DNA from: Pseudoscleropodium purum
Taxonomy: Eukaryota > Streptophyta > Bryopsida > Hypnales > Brachytheciaceae
Reading direction: 5' to 3'
NCBI GenBank assembly: GCA_963969395.1
Contig: OZ017795.1
Coordinates: forward strand, 186,001-250,000
DNA: 64,000 nt
The translations under genes and the position numbers were made by a program. Below, piece after piece: positions 44,860 to 54,835 of this stretch (positions are counted from its first letter, which is position 1; the number at the start of each line of letters is the position of its first letter). Below the pieces are notes generated by a model that was not told the DNA's origin, searched no databases, and was given only the letters and a program-made list of their open reading frames with translations.

Positions 44860-46440
44860 TCACCAAAATTAATTCCAACTTTTGGAATTATAACCAAACC
44901 TTTGGATCTCCTTTGGAGACCCTTTTGTAAAATCAACATGAAAATTCTAACTACGGACAAAGCTTTGCTGTCCGAGGGCTTAATCCCAAAATGCTAATAC
45001 TAAAAATTAGTGCTAAGTAGATAACTCTACTGTACGTACTTTTTGGGCCTAAAACTAATACAAAAGGAGACAACAATACTTTGAAAATTTGTTCTAGGGT
45101 GATAGCTTTGCCATTTAGGGCTTAGCACCATTTTCTTAGACAAAACACAAGGGGTTAGTGGAAACTTAGAGTTTCTGGTTAGGAAGGAACAAAAAACAGT
45201 TAACAATACAATTTGCAAGACTTTGGAAGATTGCAACAAACATCACCTTCTAAATGACTTGATGACTTACAACGGACCACGAATTACAGCATGAGACTTC
45301 AAGGGGAGATTTGCAACAACAATGTTGTAAAATCTCTCTCCAAAAATCTCCAAGCAAAATTAGTTAGTAGACTTAGCACGATAACCAACAATTTGAAGGA
45401 CTAAACCACTTGAAAGCACAAGCAAAAGATAGCAATACTTCAAAGGGACCCCAATGTCCTTTGAGGTAGGCAAAGGATACAAAAGAGAGCTTGAAAACCA
45501 TAAGCAAAATGCTCAAAATGCAAGAAAACAAGAGTTTTTTGGCAAATGCCATAAATTCAAACAATGTAGTTGCGTGTAGCCAAATACTAAAAGAAATGGA
45601 TGCAAAGAGAAAAGAGGTGAGGGCCTTTATACTTTTCCAAGGCCCACAATCCCTCTCAAATTACCTACAACTACTCCTATGTAAAACCAAATTAATGTCA
45701 AATTTAAATTCTACACTATTGTTGTGATTGGAAAAATGCTTTGAATGCAAAACCAATTAAGCCCTAAGCTTTAGAAGGCCCAAATTAGCCTAACGTCCAT
45801 TCTATTCTCTACTTTCCAAACTATTTTGCAAGCGAAAGCCAATGAATTGAAAGCCAATGAAAAGGTAGAAAATCCAAATATTCGAGTTTGCTTTTTTTCA
45901 AGGTTTTGACTAGCCTAGGTTGTTTGGAAGGTCTAAGATAGTAAAAAAGTGTTCAATTTTACTTTGTTTGGACACCATAAGTGCCTAGTACACCGGTCAA
46001 CTTCTCAAATGTTTTAGAACCCCTGTTAAAATTCATTGTTGCCGCTAAAACTAGCTCTTATCAATTTTGGAATGTTTTGAAAATTGGTTGGGTGCTTATT
46101 TAAGCTAAAAAAAATAATTCTAATTAGTGGGATTTTATTACAACCTGGATAATTTCTATGAATTTTTAAGCTCTGGTAAATACAATTGAGTCATCTTCTA
46201 CAATCCAAAAAATTACAAAACTTTTTGGGCAACCTCTAAGAAGCTCCAAAATGCTAATTACAAGTTTATATGTTCACTTGCATCAAATATGGAGAGGTCT
46301 AAATTCTTTATCACCTATATTTAATTCCTCCAGGGGGGAATCTTTTTTGTGCAAGGGAATCTTCATGAACCATCTTTGTTGTTGAGCTCTTGGTGTGTTT
46401 TTATGCTAGAAACATTTCCCTCTAATCTTCGGTGTGCGAT
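44860..46440. repeat. Dispersed repeat R1, copy 2, without the hAT-like insertion
   Basis: This copy is continuous where copy 1 is split between 17,292 and 33,027. The position equivalent to the insertion lies near 45,850, next to CCAATGAAAAGGTAGAAAATC. It shows what the target looked like before the transposon arrived, allowing for divergence. No complete gene is seen; a 78-codon frame at 45,491 is not recognised. Confidence 0.65.
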
Positions 46441-46766
46441 CCTCATGAATTGGTGGATTTGAGTAAATTCAGTAAATACAATAAATAATCATCTAAAATA
46501 AGTATTTTCTATGACTTTGTCTACTAGGGCTCAAATTTATCTCAAACTCCTTATCAACATACTAGATACCTATTTAAACATTGGAAATGGTAAATAGAAG
46601 TGCTTAGAGCACTTTCGAACTTTTAGAAAATAACACATTGTATTTGTAGGAATTTCTACTAATATAATGTTAACATACCTTCTAGATCTTCTGGACTTAA
46701 AAAGGCTATAAGGAATGAGCTAAAGCAAAGAAAAAAAAATCCAAAGGCCTAGGTGACAACTATTGG

Positions 46767-46923
46767 CACTATAAAAAACTTTTGTTTTTTATGATGGATT
46801 TTTCTAAACATCCACATGTTTTCATATTAGCAATAACCTCAAATGTAACATTTTGTTGTTATGTTTGACGTTGTTAACAAGAAAACATGTGGATGCATAA
46901 AAAAATATGGGTTTCTTATAATG
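46767..46923. mobile_element. 157-bp CACTA-type MITE
   Basis: The element begins CACTATAAAAAAC and ends GGGTTTCTTATAATG, with a perfect 3-bp duplication TGG on both sides (46,764-46,766 and 46,924-46,926). An internal inverted repeat (ACATCCACATGTTTTC near 46,808 and GAAAACATGTGGATG near 46,881) makes it fold into a hairpin. The terminus resembles that of the 39.8-kb CACTA element. Confidence 0.75.
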
Positions 46924-46926
46924 TGG

Positions 46927-47985
46927 GCTCACAACATCCTCAAAACTACTCTGTTTGTATAGATTAGAAAGATGTACATACTACTCGCAAGTTTAGGTCT
47001 TAGTTTTCAAAATAAGACATCTTCAAAACTACTCTAACCTCAAAAAGATTAAAAAAGCTATAATCACTAACTTCAAAAGGTAAAGGAAATATGACAAACG
47101 TTGATGGACATATTCTAGGTTCTGAATTTGATCAAGTGTCTTGCAATTGGTTTTTTTTTCCTGCATACTTGTCAATCCAACAAGAGAACATGGAGTTGTG
47201 AAGACGATGACTCAAGTGTACACTCACATTGGATTCCTTTCACCACAATCACAATTGGGTTGTAAAACTAAATGCTCTATTATGTTGTTAAATTTTTGTT
47301 TTCTTTAAGTGGTGTTTGATCCCCTACATAATTTTGTGTTAATTTTGAATAATTGTATGTTCAAACCGTGTTAATTGTGTATTCAAACCATGTTAATTGT
47401 ATATTCAAACCGTCTTAATTTTGTGTTGAAATCTTGTTAATTCTAATTTGAAATCTTGTTGATTCCATATTGAAGCTACTAGTTCAACTTACGTGACGAC
47501 AAAGGTTGAAGTAGATAATCCAATTTTAGTAATTGACAAAGCAAAATACATAGTACCAACGCCAAATCACAAAGCATTAATTTCTACTCTTTGCCATTTA
47601 TTTTGAGAGTAATTATTTCAAAGTAGGTGCGAATTGACATATACATTGTAAACAAAAAATTTCGACAATTGTTTCTTTTCAACCATCTTTTGGTACTAAC
47701 TAGAGCACACCGTGGACACCACATCACATAAACTCCAATTCACATCATGGGAAGGTAGAAGCTCACAACAAATAGCATGGGAACTAAAAAATTCAGTGGC
47801 TAGCAGTGCTCCTCCCAAATGGCCCTTGAAAACCACATTTCAAAGCTTCATAACTTTAATTTGATAATTCACTAAAAGCTAAAATTTGGAGGATGATACA
47901 AGAGCATTGCTCTTTATTTATACTTCAAAATACAATATAAAATATTGATTATTGGCCTTACTCTCAAACATTTTGCTAAACAGGA
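46927..47985. other. AT-rich intergenic DNA
   Basis: No gene is supported. A small repeated phrase (TATTCAAACCRTSTTAATTGT and variants) recurs near 47,350-47,420. Confidence 0.5.
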
Positions 47986-48036
47986 AAATCTCGGCCAATC
48001 TCGGCCAATCTCGGCCAATCTCAACCAATCTCGGCT
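47986..48036. repeat. 10-bp tandem repeat (AATCTCGGCC)x5
   Basis: Five head-to-tail copies of AATCTCGGCC, one altered to AATCTCAACC. They lie exactly where base composition shifts from AT-rich to balanced, at the start of the region leading to the PPR gene. Confidence 0.9.
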
Positions 48037-51000
48037 TCTCTGAGCGTTTAAGGGTTAAAGAGGCCGAGGGCAACAGCACCCGCACAGTAATCTGTTCCGA
48101 TTGATGTTCTGGGCCCACATAAGCCGAGCAGCGTGAAGGGTATCAGGCATTCGCGAGGGGAAGCGCTACCGTACCGTTTCCGCAAAGGAGGGAGACCAGA
48201 ACAAGCGTCGAGCAGGAGTGGACATGGTAAGAGAGGTTGGGGACTCCTTGTTCCCAAGCTCGCGAGCTTTTGCAGAGCAAAGGGTGGTGCATGCTGCAGT
48301 CTGTTGCGGGTGCACGTACGGCTGTTTGGTGAATTTGAGGGCTCGTGGAGGGAGATTTCTCGTACTGTTGTGTGAGGACGACTGAATGTGGGAAGTAGTA
48401 CTGCGATGCCCGCTCGTGCAGGATTTGTAGTGGGATTCTGACTTGTTTCTCTGCTGTGGCGGTTGGTTGGGAGCCATTTTAATTTGAGCTCATGGGACTG
48501 TGTTGGAAATTGTAGGACGGAGGTGAGATGCCAGCTGTTGTAGGAGAAACGTTATATCTTTCCTTTCCTGCTCTTACCACAGGAGAGTAGAGTGGCGCTT
48601 GTTCCTTCAGCTTGTGGAGCGCGACTAATTAATTAGCTTGTGGAGCGCGAGATGAGCCGTTTCGCGAGTGATTGATGAAATCTTGCTGCGCAGTTAGTGC
48701 AGTGCAATTCAAATAGCAGGTCCTCTAATTTATCCCGGTTCTTTTTGGCAGATATGGGAGTTTCACAGACTGAGCAAGAAGAAATGAGCCGTTTCGCGAA
48801 CTAGGGTTCAGGATTTTCGCTTGAGGAAATTTTTTCGACTTGGAATTGGGAACTCGTGATATATTGCGGTCCGTGGCAATCAGCATAGCTATAAGTTATT
48901 CGATGCTGATGACTGCGTGATTCGCAGTCTTCGAACTTTGAAAGGAGCTTGGGCTTCAAGAGAAGAACACTGATTCACGTCTTTCCGGATTAGTACTTAT
49001 TCCCGGCAAAGCTAGAAAGAACTGCTCAAAGTGTGTACTGTAGATGTGGTGTGAGCTGCAACAGAGTTCAGTGGCAGCAGCCTGGATTTAGGGCCGGTAA
49101 GATGTACCGAACTGATTGAGAACTCACGTTTGTGTTGCAGAGTCGAAAGCGACTTTGCTTTCACCTTTGTTCGCTTCACATCTGAACGATGTGCTGGAAA
49201 TGGCCAAATCGGTGCCACATATGGTGATTCCTGTCATATTCACCCAATACGAGGTATCGTCGTATGCCAGAATAGGGGTGTGCACGTGTGCACCATGGGG
49301 CAGGAGATTGGGCAGCGCGAACAGCGGGGAGGAAGTCAAAGTTGTGTCAGACTGGTAGGGAACGAGACAAGTCGAAAACACATTCCGGGAACTGGATTGA
49401 GCGATCTGGCTGGATTGGGTTCTGACCCCTGTTGCGGTTATGACCAATTCTGATAGGTTTTCATGCATATTTCTGCATTTGACATCAAACGATCTAAATT
49501 TATTTAGTCTTGTCATTCATATCAGAGGAGAGCTGTAATTTAGTTCGAACGTAAGTTTTTGATGACCCTCTTTGAAGCGATGGTAATTTTCAACAGTCAA
49601 GTCAGTTGACTGGGTTTGTAAGCCAATCAATGGGTGTATGTTGGATTCTTGCCTCAGCAATTGATTGATCCCATAGACGGAGCTGCTCCTCGTGAAGCTG
49701 CAGTGCAGGTTTGCCGTCCTTGGGCAGCTTTTCTTGCTTCATTTGGTCGCCGGAGGCGTCAGGTATGCGGTTTTATTTGTGGACTTTATTTAATGTGTTC
49801 GGGTTTTCAGGATTGGAGGTAGTAGCAGATTTTTCGCACCTATAGTTTCTTCTCAATTTGATGTGTTTCTGTCCACAGGTTCAATTCTGAGGTCCATTCT
49901 GGCGTTGTTCTTTGTGATGTTCTTTTTAGTAACAGTTAGTGTGAATTGGTTTGTGTAATGCAGGCAGATAGTGATGGGACTGCCACCTCAATTGTTGTCG
50001 TGGGATTTAGATTGTAGACAACAGTTGCAGTGCAGGAGAGAACGGAGAAGCTTTTTGTCGGTGCGTGGACTAGGTGGTGCACAGGTGAGTGAATTGCGCG
50101 GTTGGATGACTTGTGACATGGGTTGGACTACTGCGGTCATGCTGACAACAAATGTGTCGAAATATGAGGTCTCCTTTACAGCAATGTTTGAGGTTGTCAC
50201 ATTTTTCCAAACGTAGCCGGATATGAACATGGTTAACCGAACCCTAAACCCCGGTATTGATGGGAAGAGCGCTTTGAATGGTACGAAGTTGCTTATTAAC
50301 AGAGTGTCGACGTTTGTGTACCCAGGATATCTGTGCAATCTCAGTCTTCAGGTCTCCATGGCCTGTCTACCCTTCTTTATCCCTGCCCTTGTCCTCTCAC
50401 ATACGAGGCAGTGGACCAATCCGGTGTTCACCATTTCCATCAGTTTGGAAGAGATCACCTTCGAAATCCAATGCTTCAGGTTTGTATCATATGCCCATCG
50501 TCACAGAAAGAGTTCGCCTCTCCTGGTGAGAATGTGACTGACATGGGTAAAGCATGTTGCGGTGGATTCAGGTGAACTGCAGTCGGTTGAGGAACTTTGG
50601 AAAGAGTACTTCGCGGATCCCACGCAATGGTGGGACAACAGAGCTGACAAGGTATGACTAGATAAAAGGAAGCGGATACAATACTCGGCTCAACAAGGGA
50701 CGGGACGTTTCTTGCTTGTACAAGGCCACGGGTACTTGCGGGCACTTCGTAAAGCAACAAGTATGAAATTGCGTTGTTTGCTGTCGTTGAGTGGAGTGAA
50801 CACTGCTCAGATCATTGCAGTGTCATCAACAAACAAATATTCCTGGAATATTGATTGTTAGATGTCAAATGAATCTGAGATAGTTTTGTCGGATCTGATC
50901 ATGGGTTGTGGTGCCTACAGAGGAATCCTAGATCACCTGACTTTAGGCATAAGGTGGCGAGGAAAGCACTTTGGATATATGGCTGGTCAACTCCACCATG

Positions 51001-51505
51001 GGTAAAGCCAATGCTCAGCTTGACAACTGAAGGGAGAATGCAACCTCCTGTTGATTATCGCTCCAAAGATTCTCAAGACACAACACAAGGAGACAGGTAA
51101 CTTTAGGAATTGAGTTGGCTACCTTGTGTAGTGACTAGAGTAGGTGCATTTAGAAACATGTGATTTTGGGTGAGTTCAAGGATTTTTGTGTGTGCAATAT
51201 GCTCTGTTCTTCCTTTTGGTTATTGGGTGCACTTAAAGTGGAATGATATGCAATGAATTGCTATGTATGTGAGAGATATTAAGAATTCAAATGGATGGAT
51301 GCAAATTTGTGGATGTTCAAATATGTGAGCACTGGGCATTAGTGGCCTTGCACCCTTTCACTATGTATCAGTGTTCTTTCGAAGGGATTTCTATTAAAGA
51401 ATCTATTGATGAATCAGGCTATCTAAGGGCTACAATGGAAGAGGATACATTGTGCCTAGTACTGCAAGAGAGTCGAGGCATATCGTGCTGGATGGTGGGG
51501 GTAGT
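48037..51505 (+). promoter_or_regulatory. Balanced-GC region upstream of the PPR gene, probable promoter and 5' leader
   Basis: About 3.4 kb with markedly higher GC than the flanks but no frame I can recognise as a protein. Several GT...TGCAG stretches could be introns (for example acceptors near 49,140 and 49,965). I infer a long, intron-containing 5' untranslated region or an upstream non-coding transcript. Exon limits cannot be set from sequence alone. Confidence 0.4.
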
Positions 51506-54500
51506 ATGTCCTTGAAAACTGCAAGAAGCACGACTGAAGCAATTGTTAATTTGAAGAATGGACTAAAACAAGGCATGGCCATCGACTCGTTTATGTATGT
51601 TGAAGTTTTGAGGCGGTGCTTGAAGGAGGAGAACCTTAATATTAATGTCGCTAAGCAGGTTCACGACTACATCAACGAGAGTGAAATGGAGCAGAATACA
51701 CATGTGGCAAACAACCTAGTGAGCGTGTATATCAGGTGTGGAGGATTGGAGGATGCACGTGGAGTGTTTGATAAACTTGTGAACAAGAACGTGTTCAGTT
51801 GGACAATTATGATTGGAGGTTATGCAAAGCACAATGATGCTGACAAAGCAATGGAACTTTTCAATCAAATGTGCCGGAAAGGGGTTCAGCCAAATGCATT
51901 TACTTTCTCGAGCATCCTGAAGGCATGTGCCGATCCATCAGCTCTGCAGTGGGGCAAAGAAGTTCATGCGTATGTAAGACATGCTGGGCTTGAATCAGAT
52001 ATGCGTGTGGGCAATGCGCTTGTTCGCATGTATGCAAAATGTGGCAGTATCGATGATGCCCGATTAGTTTTTTGGCGAATGCAGGAACACGACGTGATCT
52101 CATGGAACATAATGATTGGTGGACTTGCAGAGCATGGATTTGGGCAGGAGGCATATGGACTGCTTCTCCAAATGAAACAGGAAGGCCTCGAACCCAATAC
52201 AATCACGTTTGCGAGCATTCTGAATCCATGTGCATGTGCAGGAGCTTTGGAGTGGGTGAAGGAGGTTCACAGGCATGTCCTCAAAGCAGGACTTGAGTCG
52301 GATTTGCGTGTGGGCAATGCGCTTGTCCACATGTATGGAAAGTGTGGCAGTGTTGATGATGCCTGGCTAGTTTTTGACCGGATGGAGGATCGTGATGTGA
52401 TCACGTGGAACGTGATGATTGGTGGACTTGCCGAACACGGATGTGGGCAAGAAGCATATGAACTGTTTATGCAAATGCAAAGGGAAGGCTTGAAACCCGA
52501 TGCATTCACTTATGCGAGCATTCTGAATCCATGTTCCAGCGCAGGTGCTTTGGAGTGGGTGAAGGAGGTTCACAGGCATGTCCTCCAAGCGGGACTTGAG
52601 TCGGATTTGCGTGTGGGCAATGCGCTTGTCCACATGTATGGAAAGTGTGGCAGTTTGGTTGATGCTCGGCTAGTTTTTGACCAGATGGAGGATCGTGATG
52701 TGGTCACGTGGACCGTGATGATTGGTGGACTTGCCGAACACGGATGTGGGCAAGAAGCATATGAGCTGTTTATGCAAATGCAAAGGGAAGGCTTGAATCC
52801 CGATGCATTCACGTTTGCGAGCATTCTGAATCCCTGTTCCAGCGCAGGTGCTTTGGAGTGGGTGAAGGAGGTTCACAGGCATGTCCTCCAAGCGGGACTT
52901 GAGTCGGATTTGCGTGTGGGCAATGCGCTTGTCCACATGTATGGAAAGTGTGGCAGTTTGGATGTTGCTCGGCTAGTTTTTGACCGCATGCAGGATCGTG
53001 ATGTGGTCACGTGGAACGTGATGATTGGTGGACTTGCCGAATACGGATGTGGGCAAGAAGCATATGAACTATTTATGCAAATGCAAAGGGAAGGCTTGAA
53101 TCCCGATGCATTCACGTTTGCGAGCATTCTGAATCCCTGTTCGAGCGCAGGTGCTTTGGAGTGGGTTAAGGAGGTTCACAGGCATGTCCTCCAAGCGGGA
53201 CTTGAGTCGGATTTGCGTGTGGGCAATTCGCTTGTCCACATGTATGGAAAGTGTGGCAGTTTGGATGTTGCTCGGCTAGTTTTTGGCCGGATGGAGGATC
53301 GTGATGTGGTCACGTGGAACGTGATGATTGGTGGACTTTCCGAACACGGACGTGGGCAAGAAGCATATGAACTGTTCATGCAAATGCAGAGGGAAGGCTT
53401 GAAACCCGATGCATTCACTTATGCGAGCATTCTGAATCCATGTTCCAGCGCAGGTGCTTTGGAGTGGGTGAAGGAGGTTCACAGGCATGTCCTCCAAGCG
53501 GGACTGGAGTCGGATTTGCGTGTGGGCACTGCGCTTGTTCACATGTATGGAAAGTGTGGCAGTTTGGATGTTGCTCGGCTAGTTTTTGACCGCATGCAGG
53601 ATCGTGATGTGGTCACGTGGACCGTGATGATTGGTGGACTTGCCGAATACGGATGCGGACAAGAAGCATATGAACTGCTTCTCCAAATGAAACAGGAAGG
53701 CCTCGAACCTAATGCATTCACTTATGCGAGCATTCTGAATCCATGTTCCAGCGCAGGAACTTTGGAGTGGGTGAAGGAGGTTCACAGGCATGTCCTCCAA
53801 GCGGGACTTGAGTCGGATTTGCGTGTGGGAAATGCACTTGTCCACATGTATGGGAAGTGTGGCAGTTTGGATGATGCTCGGCTAGTTTTTGGCCGGATGG
53901 AGGATCGTGACGTAATCACATGGAACCTGATGATTGGTGGACTTGCAGACCATGGATGTGGGCACGAAGCCCTGGAAGTGTTCAGAAATATGATTGCAGA
54001 TGGTGTGAAGCCTAATGTGTTTTCCTTTGCTGCAGTGTTGTCGGCCTGTAGTCATGCTGGCCTTGTGGATGAGGGCCGTAGACTTTTTCTGGCTATGACA
54101 CAAGATTATGGCATCGAGCCTACTGTGGTGCTTTGTACCTGCATGGTGGATGTTCTTGGCCGAGCAGGACACTTGGAGGAAGCGAAGCTCTTGATTGACA
54201 ACATGCCGGTGGAACCAGATGGTGCAACTTGGGGAGCCTTGCTTGGTGCTTGCAGAACGTACGGTAATGTGGATTCGGGCAAACTTGCCGCTAATGAGTG
54301 GCTCAAGTTGGAAACGATGGATGCTTCTGCATACGTGCTTCTCTCGAATATCTATGCTGCAGCTGGCAAGTGGGAGGAGGTTTTGTGGGTGCGCACTATG
54401 ATGCAGGAGAGAGGTATACGCAAGGAGCCAGGGCGTAGCTGGATTGAAGTCGATAACAAGGTCCATGATTTCGTCGTAGGGGATACTTCTCACTCAGAAG

Positions 54501-54835
54501 CGAAGGAGATCTATGCTGAGCTGAGGAGATTGAGTGAGAAAATTAAGGCCGAAGGGTACATTCCTGACACCCGGCTTGTGTTGCAGAACATTGAGGAGGA
54601 GGAAAAAGAGCTCGCTCTTTGCTCCCATAGTGAGAAGTTGGCTATTGCTTATGGACTCATGCGGACGCCCCTTGGAGAGCCAATTCGTGTGTTCAAGAAC
54701 CTTCGAGTGTGTTCAGATTGCCATACAGCAACCAAGTTCATTTCAAAGGTGACTAAACGAGAGATTGTTGTGAGGGATGCTAATCGCTTTCACCACTTCC
54801 AAAATGGAGTGTGTTCTTGTGGTGATTACTGGTGA
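51506..54835 (+). CDS. PLS-DYW pentatricopeptide repeat protein, organelle RNA editing factor
   Basis: The 1,109-residue protein starts at ATG 51,506 (MSLKTARSTTEAIVN); the frame is open further upstream only with a GTG start. From about residue 60 it holds PPR motifs in P-L-S order, eight P-type motifs in all, with near-identical 101-residue triplets (35+35+31) in the middle. It ends with L2, S2, E1 (GATWGALLGACRTYGN), E2 (ASAYVLLSNIYAAAGKW), the PG box and a full DYW deaminase domain: HSEKLAIAYG (zinc His and catalytic Glu), CSDCHTATKF (zinc cysteines) and terminal CSCGDYW. Such proteins bind one RNA site in chloroplast or mitochondrion and convert C to U. A targeting peptide is not obvious at this start, so an upstream exon may supply it. 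All deaminase residues are present. Confidence 0.95.
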   Translation: MSLKTARSTTEAIVNLKNGLKQGMAIDSFMYVEVLRRCLKEENLNINVAKQVHDYINESEMEQNTHVANNLVSVYIRCGGLEDARGVFDKLVNKNVFSWTIMIGGYAKHNDADKAMELFNQMCRKGVQPNAFTFSSILKACADPSALQWGKEVHAYVRHAGLESDMRVGNALVRMYAKCGSIDDARLVFWRMQEHDVISWNIMIGGLAEHGFGQEAYGLLLQMKQEGLEPNTITFASILNPCACAGALEWVKEVHRHVLKAGLESDLRVGNALVHMYGKCGSVDDAWLVFDRMEDRDVITWNVMIGGLAEHGCGQEAYELFMQMQREGLKPDAFTYASILNPCSSAGALEWVKEVHRHVLQAGLESDLRVGNALVHMYGKCGSLVDARLVFDQMEDRDVVTWTVMIGGLAEHGCGQEAYELFMQMQREGLNPDAFTFASILNPCSSAGALEWVKEVHRHVLQAGLESDLRVGNALVHMYGKCGSLDVARLVFDRMQDRDVVTWNVMIGGLAEYGCGQEAYELFMQMQREGLNPDAFTFASILNPCSSAGALEWVKEVHRHVLQAGLESDLRVGNSLVHMYGKCGSLDVARLVFGRMEDRDVVTWNVMIGGLSEHGRGQEAYELFMQMQREGLKPDAFTYASILNPCSSAGALEWVKEVHRHVLQAGLESDLRVGTALVHMYGKCGSLDVARLVFDRMQDRDVVTWTVMIGGLAEYGCGQEAYELLLQMKQEGLEPNAFTYASILNPCSSAGTLEWVKEVHRHVLQAGLESDLRVGNALVHMYGKCGSLDDARLVFGRMEDRDVITWNLMIGGLADHGCGHEALEVFRNMIADGVKPNVFSFAAVLSACSHAGLVDEGRRLFLAMTQDYGIEPTVVLCTCMVDVLGRAGHLEEAKLLIDNMPVEPDGATWGALLGACRTYGNVDSGKLAANEWLKLETMDASAYVLLSNIYAAAGKWEEVLWVRTMMQERGIRKEPGRSWIEVDNKVHDFVVGDTSHSEAKEIYAELRRLSEKIKAEGYIPDTRLVLQNIEEEEKELALCSHSEKLAIAYGLMRTPLGEPIRVFKNLRVCSDCHTATKFISKVTKREIVVRDANRFHHFQNGVCSCGDYW
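52110..53940 (+). repeat. 303-bp tandem repeat array within the PPR gene
   Basis: The block GGAGGTTCACAGGCATGTCC recurs at 52,261, 52,564, 52,867, 53,170, 53,473 and 53,776, exactly 303 bp apart. Each unit encodes one P-L-S triplet. The copies are nearly identical in sequence, including silent sites, which points to recent unequal crossing-over or gene conversion. Confidence 0.95.

Noticed and set aside
51900..54493. Series of minus-strand open frames across the PPR gene at 303-bp spacing
   Set aside because: They are mirror images of the repeated sense-strand triplets; their regular spacing comes from the PLS repeats and they match no family.
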